64,000 nucleotides of DNA from Misgurnus anguillicaudatus (taxonomy: Eukaryota; Chordata; Actinopteri; Cypriniformes; Cobitidae), in contig NC_073352.2 in the NCBI RefSeq assembly GCF_027580225.2, positions 30,374,001-30,438,000 on the forward strand. The letters are read 5' to 3'. The notes under the pieces are model-generated. The model was not told the DNA's origin and did not search any database. It was given only the letters and a program-made list of their open reading frames with translations. The translations under genes were made by a program, and so were the position numbers. Each line of letters starts with the position of its first letter. Within the stretch, counting starts at the first letter, position 1. This document shows positions 1-14,649 of this stretch, in pieces.

Positions 1-1109
1 ATAACTATGTTTTGATATATACCATTACTATGATATAAAATTACACGGTACTGTGATATAATATATAGTCATACCACCCACCCATAGACGTGGTGTTAGA
101 AATGCATGTTTTGTGCAGTATGGGTTTGTGTTACAAGACAAAGCAGGGTCCTATTTTCTCCTGAAAGAGATGTAATCCCCCCCACCGCACACAAACAATA
201 CGTGTGTAAGAGAAAGCGAGTCCTCTTGTTAACAGGCCGAGTAAAAAGCTTCTGAGTGAAATGGCCTTGTCAGGGTTTGCCTACAGCAGCGCTGGAAGAC
301 CATCTTTACTCTCTCTACTGTTAATCACAACCTTTTAAGATCAGAGCTGATGGACCGCAGGCCATAAATCCCCCTTACTGAATGACCGCAGCATTTCAAA
401 ATATACTCGTCGGGCCCTGTATCCAGAGCTTTAACTCAACTCTTTATTATGCCCGGACCGAACGCAGCGACGTGACTGCCAGCTGTTCGCTGACTGACGG
501 GCCTCTATCACCAATGGGCTGCATCAGATGCGAGATAAAGGTGGGGTGTGCGCTCCCTGCTGTTTACGGATGAAAGATCTGTGTGACTTTGTGGGCGGAA
601 ATATTTCTTCTCTACGTGGATTTATGGAAGAAGCGCCGAGGCGGTTAGATCCGCAATGTTTGGAGAGATTCAATGAGAAATCATCATTAATCAGAGCTTG
701 GCCCGTGCCGTGCGGAGAGAGCGATTCCTCTGTGTGGCTCGGGTAGAGACTGCATCCTATCAGTAATTTTGTTGCTTCATTTGTTAGTGGAAATGTTTTT
801 CTGGTTTTTGTAATTAAGAATGAATTGCTAATTTATCCTTTTCCGCCCACAATGCAGAGCAATCAGCTTCGGCTCGCTGTTTAGTCTCTCTTCATATTGG
901 CTGTCCAACGCCATTGTGCATCATACACAAACAGCCGCATGCTTTGAATAAAACACAAACACGCGCCGAAGTGCCTGATAGCCTCCAGGAGTGATTTTAA
1001 AATGGAAAGAGGAAAAAATCCATTTTTAAAGTAATATCAGTTTTGCTAATTGGTTATTCCCTCAGCACCGTTTCACTTTAAAGATTAGCTGCGGGAAGAT
1101 TCTGTTTGA
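1..1109. other. Non-coding, single-copy-looking stretch
   Basis: No coding frame of substance is visible. The part from about 440 to 1000 has mixed composition, is free of simple repeats and includes homeobox/SOX-type words such as GTAATTAAG and CCATTGTG. It could be a conserved non-coding element of a developmental locus, but that is inference from appearance only. Short frames here show no domain. Confidence 0.3.
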
Positions 1110-1117
1110 CTGTTTTC

Positions 1118-1730
1118 AAGGGATGCACCGAATCCAGATTCTTTGGGTTCGGCTGAATACCGAATTCACCTCGTATCCGAATGCCGAATCCTACTCGCAT
1201 CCTTTTTCCATTAACACGATAAAACAGATTAATAAAGTAAACAACGTCCACAGCAGTGTATTTTTCATTTTATTTTATTTTAACTAAAAAAAGAATAGCC
1301 AACATTATGCCAGGATGACAAGTGGGAAAAACTATTTTGACAATTACCATAAGCCTATACAAACCAAAACTTTTCGATAAAAGTGCAACAATGCAAAGTG
1401 TTTTTTCTTTTCTTTTTTTAAATTAGAATATGTTTGGTGACTTAACCGAAATTAATGTTATTGAACATTTACCCAATAAACATGGATAGTAGGCTGTTTA
1501 ATTTTCGTTTATAACAGTAGGCTAGGCTACGATTAGAACAGATTTAGACGCAAATGTTTTAGACGCAAATGTTTTAAATGCAAATGTTTTAACAGCGGCG
1601 ATGTTGTGTACTGCTTAGGGTCCTTGACGTCGACCAGCGTGGAAAAAAATCGAAGGTTCGTCCGAAACCGAACCCCGTAAAAAAAAACAGTATTCGGCCG
1701 AATCCGAATCCTGGATTCGGTGCATCCCTA
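1118..1730. mobile_element. hAT-type non-autonomous element (613 bp)
   Basis: The ends carry a perfect 19-bp terminal inverted repeat starting AGGGATGCACCGAATCCAG. The flanks CTGTTTTC (1110-1117) and CTATTTTC (1731-1738) match at 7 of 8 positions, as expected for an old hAT target duplication. Internally there is no transposase, only AT-rich sequence and a short 15-bp tandem repeat. This is a MITE-like deletion derivative. Confidence 0.8.
1544..1591 (+). repeat. Three tandem ~15-bp units inside the hAT element
   Basis: The unit (T)TAGACGCAAATGTTT occurs three times in a row, the third copy reading AAATGCAAATGTTTT. It lies inside the hAT-type element, so it may be a subterminal motif array or simple slippage. 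Confidence 0.7.
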
Positions 1731-1738
1731 CTATTTTC

Positions 1739-3300
1739 ACAAAAAAAAATGAACTAATATCTCTGGGATGTTTTCCATGTGCTCATCAGGAAAACTCTAC
1801 AACTGGAAAATAATGGTTCTGACTGAATGGTTCTTTGAGGAACCAAAAATGGTTCTTCTATGACATCACTGTAAAATAATCTTTTAAGCACCTTTATTTT
1901 AAAAGTGTAGATCAAGATTAAGTTTAAAAGATTTTTATTTTTTTTCTATTCGATTTTTCTATTTTTTTATGCCAAAAATCATTAGGATATTAAGTAAAGA
2001 TCATGTGGATCCATGAAGTTATTTTGTAAATTGTTTACCGTAAATAAATAAAAAATGTATTATTCATTAGTAATATTATTCATTTGGACAACTTTAAAGA
2101 CAATTTTGTCAATATTTAGTTTTTGCACCCTCAGATTGCAGATTTTCAAATAGTTGTATGCCAAATATTGACCTATCCTAACAAACCATACATCAATGGA
2201 AAGCTTATTTATTATTTAGTATAAGAATTGCTCCAGAGTCACATATAACAATTTTATGACAGGATGTCAAGTATTGTAATACTAAAAACGTTTTGAGTTC
2301 AACAGATTGTGGTCCAAAAATGATCTACAGTAAATGGATTTAGCTACTTCTTTTGGTTCAAAAAAGAAAAATATATTTTATATATTAACTGGCATTTTTA
2401 ACAGTGAACTGAACCGAAAGGCATAAAAAAATCAGTCAATTCTATAAGTCACTGTATAATTTACGAAGTGGGTCAGATTAAGGGTCGCAATTTTTTATTT
2501 GGTGACAAATTTTTGGTCAGCAATATTACTTCACAAAGCAAGAATCCAATATGGCTGTGAGGCGGGCCGTTAATATACAGCGAACACATATCTCCTCATG
2601 AAACAGCGACGCCATCGCTGACCTTTCCCGCACCTTTCTCATCTCCCGCCGCAGTAAAGCAGAGCCCGGGTCATGCAGATAGCATTAGCTCAAGTCATAA
2701 ACGTCAGCCTCCAAGCTAAGACATTAGCAACATGCCATGTTAATGCCTTTCTGCTCATTTCCTTTTGTCATTTTGTGCGGCATGCTGACTTGCTAATTTA
2801 TCAGAGTGAAATACAGTAAAGAGCAAAGCTATCGCTATTGAACCTCCTCTAATGTATCGTGTACGTGTTTAACTCTTAATGAAAACTAAATGTTCTGTGT
2901 CCAATGAAGGACATACATCACTTTCCAGTTTCATGTGTTATTGCCCCCCTCTTTTCTCTCTCGTGCTACAAGAGACAAGTAATTCATCTTACAGGGATGT
3001 TCATTCGTTTAAAACATGTTCAGATGAATTGGGAATTCAACCCTTTCGTTACAAACATGTCTATGGCAGTTGATGGTGCAATCAAGACAATTATTGCAGG
3101 TCAGAATGGCTTTTCTTTGTGCTGATGTAAGAGCAGGTGCTGTGGGATGTGGTCCATCTAATGAAGCTTAATTTGGCACATTGATGATGGCCATTAGCTC
3201 TTCATGGTGACCTTTTCTACAGCCAAGAGATTTAAAGATAAGAGCTCTGTAAACCACCAGACAGACTCGGCCAACACTGTCCAGGTGTGGCTTTAGGCAA
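1739..3300. other. AT-rich intergenic or intronic stretch
   Basis: No coding evidence. Around 1811-1915 is a short segment containing GGTTCTTCTATGACATCACT and a poly-T-rich tail that resembles a widespread teleost interspersed repeat. The part from 2560 to 2830 has balanced composition with several ATTAGC words and looks single-copy. I see no exon signals. Confidence 0.3.
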
Positions 3301-3303
3301 TGC

Positions 3304-5785
<2,482 letters not shown>

Positions 5786-7386
5786 ATGTCTTTTAAAAAT
5801 ACATGCAAATACAATAATAATACAAAATGCATGCAATATATACATTATTAAAATGAATTACATCACATATTACATGTGAAAATTTTCACCAAAACTGTAC
5901 CATGCATTCCAACATATTTCAATGCATTTAAACAAAATAAAGTTATTTTTTAAACAGCTGACTTGCATGGAAAGTTTTCAAATACTGTCCACACACGATG
6001 CAGTTCATGATCAATTTAAATCCTTTATTCATGACAGTATAATCCAGACATGCAACGCTTCAAATGAAACTCATTCTGTAAGCGCTGATTGATGGGCTTC
6101 CCACGCTTATGTTGTTATAGGGTTTAATATATTCATCACTCAGTTTCACTCATTTCATATGCACACACACACACTAATTGACACAAACAAAGAACAATAC
6201 CACGAAAACAACTGCCCGTCCGCACGAAACCGTCCGATCATGGATCAACACACAAATAAAGTAAGCACTACATAATGGCAACCATTTGAATTTGAAATCT
6301 GATATTACAAGCAACCAATATAATGGACACATCCTTGTGCAGAACCGCAATCTCTCATCCCCGAACGTTACATCAGCGGCTAGATATTTCTGTCAGCGAT
6401 GGAGAAATATGTCAGCCAGCTCAATAAAATGACATTTTCTCATGCAACACCAGTCATGGGAAGATGCAATTCATAATGTTCTCAAAAAATGTAAATGATG
6501 AATCCAAGTGAGCAAATTCATTTAAATAAACTGCATGAAAAGGCACAATAAATTTTAATGCCAGGAGTGAAAAGTCTGTATTCCTCCAATTACTGGCGAG
6601 TAAAGCAAACAAGGTTTTCTAGCCAATCAGAAACAGACTGCTAAGCACCAATGAGACCAATCAGACCCAGAGGATCCGGACCCAGCTGTGACTCCACTAA
6701 AGCCCGATGCCCAAAACCCACAGCGCCCACCGATCAGACATCCAATAAACAGCATCTCTCCACCGCAGCTACAGATCGCTCTCTTCTCTAATCTGATACA
6801 CAACACTGGCATTTGACTGCACAGCCAAAATCTGCTGATAACTGGAGCCAAACATGAAGGCTCTATCAGTTCAATTGAAATAAGGAGACTGTAAACACGG
6901 TCGAGCGGTCGTTTGCATAACAGATGACACCGCACACAATGGCTTAGAAGGTCACGTAAGGTTTCTCGCCCTTGCCGTCTGCCCTTTCCAAGACAATTAA
7001 AGTCCTTTATCAGTCCTTTGTTCCTAAAACAACTCGTCATAGCACGAACACAGGGATAATTTAAATTCACAATGAACTAAAGCTGTAATGCGTTTTATGA
7101 TATAATCACCGTTTTACAATGTCTTCACAAATTAATTTTATTAAAATTACTATACGGACTATTAAGCCATTTCATGTGCCAGTAACTTAACAACATAACC
7201 ATGGTGATGGAGGGCTCTACAAAATGTCGGTCAAAGGACGAAAATAATTTTTCTCAACTCCGTTTACCATTTGTGGTGCGCTTTATATTGCTTCACGTGT
7301 GCCATGTTTAATGTGGTAGTATAATTCATTTATTTTAATTGCTTAATTAATGTTTGTGCCTGTGCCTCATGTTTAAATTTGTCTTA
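5786..7386. other. Non-coding stretch with a CCAAT-rich segment
   Basis: AT-rich sequence without coding signals. At 6620-6750 the + strand has several CCAAT words (CCAATCAG, CCAATGAG, CCAATCAGACC) in a less AT-rich context. This could be regulatory, but nothing proves it. A 147-codon minus-strand frame across 6627-7070 shows no domain and is treated as chance. Confidence 0.3.
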
Positions 7387-7388
7387 TA

Positions 7389-8527
7389 CACTCACCTAAA
7401 GGATTATTAGGAACACCTGTTCAATTTCTCATTAATGCAATTATCTAATCAACCAATCACATGGCAGTTGCTTCAATGCATTTAGGGGTGTGGTCCTTGT
7501 CAAGACAATCTCCTGAACTCCAAACTGAATGTCAGAATGGGAAAGATAGGTGATTTAAGCAATTTTAAGCGTATTATGACGGGCCGCTTTGAGTATTTTA
7601 AAATCTGCTCAGTTACTGGGATTTTCACGCACAACCATTTCTAGGGTTTATAAGAATGGTGTAAAAAGGGAAAAACATCCAGTATGTGGCAGTTCTGTGG
7701 GCGAAAATGCCTTGTTGATGCTAGACGTCAGAGGAGAATGGGCCGACTAATTCAAGCTGATAGAAGAGCAACTTTGACTGAAATAACCACTCGTTACAAC
7801 CGAGGTATGCAGCAAAGCATTTGTGAAGCCACAACACGCACAACCTTGAGGAAATAGGAAAAAGAGACTACAATTTGCACAAGCTCACCAAAACTGGACA
7901 GTTAAAGACTGGAAAAATGTTGCCTGGTCTGATGAGTCTCGATTTCTGTTGAGAAATTCAGATGGTAGAGTCAGAATTTGGCGTAAACAGAATGAGAACA
8001 TGGATCCATCATGCCTTGTTACCACTGTGCAGGCTGGTGGTGTAATGGTGTGGGGGATGTTTTCTTGGCACACTTAAGGGCCCCTTAGTGCCAACTGGGC
8101 ATCGTTTAAATGCCACGGCCTACCGGAGCATTGTTTCTGACCATGTCCATCCCTTTATGACCACCATGTACCCATCCTCTGATGGCTACTTCCAGCAGGA
8201 TAATACACCTTGTCACAAATCTTGAACTACTTCAAATGTGTTTCTTGAACATGACAATGAGTTCACTGTATTAAAATGGCCCCCACAGTCACCAGATCTC
8301 AACCCAGTAGAGCATCTTTGGGATGTGGTGGAATGTGAGCTTCGTGCCCTGCATGTGCATCCCACAAATCTCCATCAACTGCAAGACGCTATCCTATCAA
8401 TATGGGCCAACATTTCTAAAGAATGCTTTCAGCACCTTGTTGAATCAATGCCATGTAGAATTAAGGCAGTTCTGAAGGCGAAAGGGGATCAAATACAGTA
8501 TTAGTATGGTGTTCCTAATAATCCTTT
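7389..8527 (+). mobile_element. Tc1/mariner-type transposon, decayed
   Basis: The left end begins CACTCACCTAAAGGATTATT directly after a TA. The right end retains CCTAATAATCCTTT (8514-8527), after which the inverted repeat is lost. The body contains a broken transposase gene. The family is abundant in fish. A second, oppositely oriented copy lies at about 55535-56365, where its central part is better preserved. Confidence 0.9.
7537..8504 (+). pseudogene. Tc1-family transposase pseudogene
   Basis: This is a relic of a DDE transposase that cuts and pastes its own element in the nucleus. The N-terminus starts MGKIGDLSNF and is soon frameshifted in the paired-type DNA-binding region. Around 7850 an internal deletion joins ACAACCTTGAG to GAAATAGGAAAAAG, removing tens of bases that the copy near 55.9 kb keeps. 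Remnants of all three catalytic regions can be read: WSDESRF (Asp codon 7931-7933), QQDNTPCH (Asp codon 8199-8201) and NPVEHLW (Glu codon 8310-8312). A stop follows the second motif near 8222, and the last 88 codons (8238-8504) are open. It cannot make an active enzyme. Identification is strong. Confidence 0.9.
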
Positions 8528-8540
8528 TTTGCAAAAATAC

Positions 8541-9099
8541 GTCATCCCTCTATGTGAAATCAAACTTTAATAAGTTACCTAATCTGAAAATTAGATTACT
8601 TTAGCCTGGATTTCATAGACAGGATCATATATTTACCACCATTGGAGCAAAACTAGTCTGTGATGAGCTTATGTATGGAAACATAAACAATATACTGATG
8701 TCCAAAGCACTACTTTGGCATACTAATACCTATCTAAAACAAAAATATCCAAAGCCATTGTTTATCTATTCCATCATCCGGAGGTTTGATAAAAGATATC
8801 GGCATGTATGTGCAGCAACGGCCAGACAGAAAATAGCCTTGTCTGACGCACAGTAAAGCCCTCCGCTGACTGATGCCTGTTTACCAGCAGACAACAAATA
8901 TTTGCACTGCCATGAGTTCAGGTTTAGCGAAAATCTTTTTCAGGTCCAGCCTCTCTCCTCTTTCCTCAAAAACATGAGTAAGAAGCATTGATTCACACTA
9001 CAGGCTACATACATCTCAGTCAGGTGCCACGTTCAATATGCTTTCGTTCCCTATCGAACACCAGATACAGTTTACATTCCAAAACTGAGCGATTTTACT
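8541..9099. other. Unremarkable non-coding stretch
   Basis: No repeats that I recognise, no domain and no clear exon signals. I see nothing functional here. Confidence 0.3.
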
Positions 9100-9475
9100 T
9101 TAAAGGGGACATTTCACAAGACTTTTTTAAGATGTCAAATAAATCTTTGGCGTCCCCAGAGTACGTATGTGAAGTTTTAAAAAAAATAAGAAATTTGACT
9201 TTTTGCGTGTATTAAAATGCAAATGAGCTGATCTCTGCACTAAATGGCAGTGCCGTGGTTGGATAGTGCAGATAAAGGGGCGGAATTATTGTAATAAGAT
9301 CCCCTTCTGACATCACAAGGGGAGCCAAATTTCAATGGCATATTTTTTTCACATGCTTGCAGAGAATGGTTACAGGGTTGATCTTTTTCCCATTTTCTAG
9401 GTTGATATTAGCACTGGGGATCCAATTACAGCACTTAAATATGGAAAAGTCAGATTTTCATGATATGTCCCCTTA
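9100..9475 (+). mobile_element. TTAA-flanked MITE, family 1 (copy A)
   Basis: The left end is TTAAAGGGGACATTTCACAA. The right end reads GATATGTCCCC and then decays before its TTAA. The interior holds landmarks shared by the other family members: CCCCAGAGTACGTATGTGAA, GATCTCTGCACTAAATGGCA and CCCCTTCTGACATCACAAGG. Related copies lie at 23254-23673 (reverse), 27126-28892, 60979-61690 and 63562 to the window end. Confidence 0.8.
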
Positions 9476-10095
9476 TATATATAAAAAAAGGTATGAGTTA
9501 TAAAAGATTGAATTGGATGCTTCAAATTCTAAATCCAAATCAATCTACGAGTCTCCTAAGCAGCCAACGCATAGTGAATGGCTATAATGTTTGGACTAAA
9601 GAGGAGATGTGTAATTTATATCTGCTATTAGCCATGACATTGGCTGTTAAAAATAAATATTAGTCAATGACTATTGATGACAGTCAAATCAACCACAATG
9701 GCTTCAAATGGATAAGATATGCAAATGAAGACAATAAGTAAAGTTTAGTAATGGATTCGCTGCATTTCCCTTGTCTCTCTCGCTATCTAAAGCTGCACAG
9801 AAGCATTATGTTGAGCAATGGTTTTGATTTAACCATTAAAACCAATTTGCTCATTATGCACATTCCAATCTGTTAATAGGATCTTTGCAAACCAATCTTT
9901 GCAAACAATGGAAGTGGTCACTACGAAACGCAGGATCACTATTAACGTAAATATTGATTACAGCTGCCTGAAGGGAAGCCCTTAAACCGGTCGTATTGTA
10001 CATTATTATTTCAATTCTCTCCCTGATGTCAGTAAAGTATTTTTGGTGCATGCACAACAGATAATTTCGTTTTTATGACCGTTTCGATTTATGAC
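9476..10095. other. Unremarkable non-coding stretch
   Basis: AT-rich, no coding frame with a domain and no recognised repeat. Confidence 0.3.
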
Positions 10096-10097
10096 CC

Positions 10098-10235
10098 TGT
10101 AGTCCTGGAGGTCCGCTGACAGCAGAGTTTAGCTCCAAACCAAATCAAACACACCTGAGTCAGCTAATAAAGATCCTCAGAATGGCTTTAAAATGTGTTG
10201 GAGTAGAGTAAGACATAAACTCTGGAGGACTGCGT
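10098..10235. mobile_element. Short MITE-like repeat
   Basis: The segment begins AGTCCTGGAGG and ends with CTCTGGAGGACTG, giving a short imperfect inverted repeat. GCAGAGTTTAGCTCCAAACC and CAAACACACCTGAGTCAGCT resemble a common cyprinid repeat. Superfamily undetermined. Confidence 0.5.
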
Positions 10236-10239
10236 CACT

Positions 10240-11861
10240 CAACTCACTGAATCCTCAACTCATTTTTAATAGCGGTTGGTTCACACCTACTGTATATAAA
10301 ATTAAAGTTATCTTAAGTATCCAATAATAAATGCATTTTGTGAGCCTTCACACCTTCAGCCAACACTACGTACATTGTCACATCTCATTTACACTAGTGC
10401 TGTGAAAAAAAAATATATCATCACAGTCTACGTTTAAAATAATCTAATACCTCCAGGATCCTTGATCAGTTATTGGTCTGGGGCTGAGAAGAAAGAAAAA
10501 CTTCACTTTTAAAACAATATCAGGAGTCGTTTGGGGTTTAAATGTATATGCGTGTTTATTCTTTAAACAGCTGCTGGAGAAAATGTTACGCATTAAAAGT
10601 GTGAAGCCTTTAATGAGTATCCTGGGCTGTGAAACAGATGTCTCGAAATTTCGGATTTCATTTGCTTTTTACTGTTTATCGTCTCGTTTTCTGCCATCTC
10701 CCGCCTCCCCGTAAAAGGCCTGAAAGGCGGTGTAAGGTGTCAAACAAATCAAGTCAACCAATCCTCTTCAACCTTAAGTGACACCACACCACAATACTTG
10801 TTTATGTAACATTTTAAGACCTTTTCTCACACATAAGTATGATATCAAAAAGTGCAATTTAAAAAAAACACACCCATAAATGAAGAGCAAATATACAAGT
10901 AAAGATTAGTGTGCACCGAATCTAAAAAAAGAGCAGAAGCGCCGGCCTGAGCCAATCTGCTCCCCTTACACGCGGAGACAGGAACCAATACGTTTTATCT
11001 AGTTTCTTATCCAGATACATCTAATCAATATCCAGGGTCTCTCCAATGTTCCTTGAAACGAACAAAGGCTTATTTTCCACTGATTCATTGCCTAATGTTA
11101 AACCTAAAAGTGCTTGAAACTTTACCTTTAAATATATGCTAATGAGCATTTCTAACAAGTGCATAAAGGAAACGATTGTGATTGTTAGACATACGCTCGA
11201 GTAATTGGCACTTGCACAATATGTGCCTTTAGAAGAAACCACATGCAATGAACCAAAATGTAAATTATTTCTTTACCTCAGACTAAACATTAAACAGGAG
11301 AAGAATACAGGATCATTTATCAAAAGGTAAAGATCATTTACTGGATTGTCTTACTGTAAGCCTGTGTTACCTCTCGTATCTGTTCACATTTGTCTGTTAG
11401 ACAGTGCTAATGAAGCTTGATATTTCATTTAAAGTTAATAAGAAAGAGTCTCTGAATGAAGACAGGATTTCATGTAGAGAGCAGCTTAACACAAGTCAAT
11501 TATCCGATCCACAGTCAACAAAACAATGATGTAACATCCCATTATTCTGACATATTGTCTTGAACAGCCTTTAGGGAAAGATGAATCCTATTACATGTGC
11601 TTTCCTAAACTATATAACTATTATTATATTATATTATATTATATTATATTATATTATATATGCTATTATATTATATTAATTTATATTACATTTTATTTAT
11701 ATTTATATTATATAAAAATGCATCTTGCATGAAAAGTCATTTTTATTACATCATGTATTTATTGATTAAAATCATAATTTATCCCTATTACCTGCATTTA
11801 ATTTTATTGCATACATTTTTTAAACCAAATACTCAGGCTAATTTTGAATAACCCCAACATT
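10240..11861. other. AT-rich stretch with an ATATT-type run
   Basis: Around 11615-11660 there is a run of ATATT/TATAT pentamers followed by very AT-rich sequence to about 11830. The rest is non-coding. 10880-10980 is locally GC-rich but has no domain. Confidence 0.4.
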
Positions 11862-11958
11862 TTCTCTCAGTCTTTCAACATTCCTGAAGCTTATGTACCT
11901 TTTGTCACTGACCATTAGAAAAAAATAGAAAAATATTAGGCCCTTTCTTATAATCAAT

Positions 11959-12612
11959 GGGGCAGTTTCCTGGACAGGGATTAGACAGTCCTAGACTAAA
12001 ATAAATGTAAGAGCTGTCCAAACTGCAAACATCTTGTACTGAAATATCTTAAAATACACCAGTGCCATTTGTCTTGCCTCAAAATGCACACAAGTAATGT
12101 TTTAGGTATGTTTGTTCAAGGAATAGTCTACTCATTTTCAATATTAAAATATGTTATTACCTTAACTAAGAATTGTTGATACATCCCTCCACCATCTGTG
12201 TGCGCGCACGCAAGCGCCGGAGCGCGCCGCGACGCCTCGACAGCATCCAGCCCAGCCCCACTCATTCAACTGCACCAATCAGAGACAAAGTCAGAAGCGA
12301 CCAAACACATCAACGCCCTTCCCATTCAAGACAAGTAGTTACACGAGCAAGCTTGGTGGTACAAAATAAAACGTAGCGCTTTTCTAAGCGGATTCAAAAG
12401 AGGAACTATATTTTATGGCGTAATAGCACTTTTGGAAGTACTTCGACTCGTGGCAGTATCACACTCCCTCTCCCATTATGAGAGTGAGAAGGGGAGCAGA
12501 CTTTTCAGTCGAGTCGAAAATGAGTAGACTATTCCTTTAAAACTAGTTATATTTATGATTAAACTAAGGCCTAGTCCTGGTTTAAGCTAATCCCTGTCCG
12601 GGAAACCACCCC
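11959..12612. mobile_element. TIR MITE inserted in the tandem array
   Basis: Ends are GGGGCAGTTTCCTGGACAGG and, inverted, CCTGTCCGGGAAACCACCCC. Comparison with uninterrupted array units (TCAATAAGGGG) shows a 3-bp AAT target duplication (11956-11958 and 12613-12615), which would fit a PIF/Harbinger-type mover better than hAT. It contains a later insertion at 12115-12540. Confidence 0.75.
12115..12540. mobile_element. TTAA-flanked foldback element, family 2 (one arm mostly lost)
   Basis: Left end TTCAAGGAATAGTCTACTCA (TTAA mutated to TTCA) and right end GAGTAGACTATTCCTTTAA. It is a relative of the palindrome at 24497-25226. One arm is complete up to ACTTCGACTCG. The other arm has been reduced to about 25 bp by a deletion between short GAA matches. 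The host MITE reads TTTGT then AAACTAG, so the empty site was a TTAA. Confidence 0.85.
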
Positions 12613-12784
12613 AATAAGGGGTAAAATGCACACACCCCAAAAAAAAAAAAAAAATACACACAAAATCTACCAAAACATTGAGTTGCAATGCATAAAGTCT
12701 TTGCATTTTCTCTTAGTCTTTGAACATTCCTGAAGCTTATGTACCTTTTGTCACTGACAATTAGAAAAAATAAGAAAAATATTA

Positions 12785-14561
12785 AAGCTGCAAGCAGCAT
12801 TTGCCGGGTTTCGAGCATTAAAGCACATCAAAGACGTCACACGTCGTCAACCAGGCTGATCCAGCATCCACAAAAACGAAAGAGATGGTCAGAAACGGTT
12901 CATACAGACTATCTATGCTTAAACACACGTGCACCTATAGGACTATTTTGGTTTTTCACAATTTTCTGCCATTTCTGATGGAGATTTTAATATAACGCCA
13001 ATAGAGTTTTTTGTTCAGAAGCTATTGCATTGTTCTTCCTATGGTGTTTTCGAATCGATAGGAGTTACGGTTACGAAGCTATTAGTGATTGTTTTTAATG
13101 TGGTAAAACGTAATTCGAAACCAGGCATGTTTGGTATCATAGGATTCGAAAACAATTCAGGATCATATAAAAGCAATTCCCATGGAAATTCGTTGATCAC
13201 AGATAAAGTTATAGGCTTATAAAGTGTAACCGTTGGATAATCACAGTATTTAATGCCATCTTTCCCGTTATAGCGCCACCTATTGTCCGATCGGCAAGCT
13301 TTTTATATCACGACCTCAGACCGATGGCCTTCATATACTATTCAAGCCCGTGATGATATCTCAAACCCCTCTCGAGTTATGGCCATTTAAATGTTCTAAG
13401 CTCCGCTCATTTATGTTTTTGGCCACTCCTTTCCTGTATGAATACAAATTTCAAAATTTTTTTGATAATTATTTATAGTCACACTCCACAGAATCAATCA
13501 GCTTTGGTTATGTTCCGATCGGGCGAAAAACCTAGGACTAGTTCGCAAAAGTAGGTTTTGAGGGTTATCACCAATAACTCACAAACCGTTTGATTGACAG
13601 CAACGCTTCAAGAGGAAAGTTGTTCACCATGGGCAGATCTATCATATGATGTCATGTTTGTGTGTGTACGTCAAACGTCACGTGATACAGGCACTGAAAT
13701 ATGTTATTACGCCCCCTAGTGGCCAAATGACACCGTTATTCTTACAGACCTTCATTAGCAGTACACGAAGAAGCACAGTGCGTTTCGTTCCGATCGACCT
13801 TCGTTAACCCTGTCAAATCAGTCCTCAACCTTCATTGGCCAATGACGGCCATGTTTTTGGAGATACGCCAATGTCCTTCCAGACCCTCATGGTACATTGC
13901 ACAAAGACACACCATAGCAAATATTAAGTGTATCGGGCTAACGGTTGTGTAGTAATAGCCATTCCCGAGCTAAAGCCTGTTATAGCGCCCCCTAGTGGCC
14001 AAAATCTGCATCTTTTTTACTGTCACACCGGAGTGAGCTGGTACACATGTGTACCAAACCTCGTTAAGATATCTCAAACCGTTCACGAGTTATATCAATT
14101 TCAGTGACGATAGGCTACTTCCTGTATGGAGTTTTGGCGCCCCTTAGTGACCCTGAAGCGAAATTTCAAATTCTGTTCGATAATTATTTACGTACTCACT
14201 CCACAGATTTCTCCTGCGTTGGAACCATTCCGATCGGGCGAAAAACCTAGGACTAGTTCATTTTGGCTAGAAATGCATATTATGCAAATTAGCGAAACAT
14301 TTGCATACCGGAAATGAAATCGGAGATATACATTTTTTAAGTTTGGAGCCAGGGATTACAGTGGTACCAAATACTTGAGTGTCTGATGTCCGGTTTAGGA
14401 GTTATGAGCCCCAACGCGTCGGGCATTGCTATAGCGCCACCTATGGGGCGATTTGGCTGATTCACTGTATCTGAGTAGCGAGCTGATATACAACCAGTTG
14501 ACCAAGTGGCAAGTTTCTACGACTTACGGTTTGTGCTGGGCGACGCGTTTTATGGCGGAAA

Positions 14562-14604
<43 letters not shown>

Positions 14605-14649
14605 CAGACAAATACAATAGGTTTTCAGCACTTCGTGCTCGAAACCCTA
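12785..14649. mobile_element. Interspersed element beginning AAGCTGCAAGCAGC
   Basis: The element starts AAGCTGCAAGCAGC, ends TGCTCGAAACCCTA and is flanked by ATTA on both sides (12781-12784 and 14650-14653), at a site that is uninterrupted in neighbouring array units. GGGTTTCGAGCA near the left end is inverted at the right end. Inside, CGATCGGGCGAAAAACCTAG occurs twice (about 13517 and 14230), and GCGCCMCCTA-type phrases recur at about 13273, 13708, 13985 and 14434. This suggests internal segmental duplication. An (AAT)n run lies near the right end. I do not know its class. Confidence 0.7.
14564..14602 (+). repeat. (AAT)n microsatellite
   Basis: About 13 AAT/ATA units just inside the right end of the preceding element. 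Confidence 0.95.

Noticed and set aside
6627..7070. 147-codon minus-strand open frame
   Set aside because: No domain, no splice or promoter evidence, and Cys/Ser-rich composition without pattern; best explained as chance.
12115..12540. Inversion of the central loop relative to the palindrome at 24.5 kb
   Set aside because: With symmetrical arms, opposite loop orientation only means the element inserted in the other direction.
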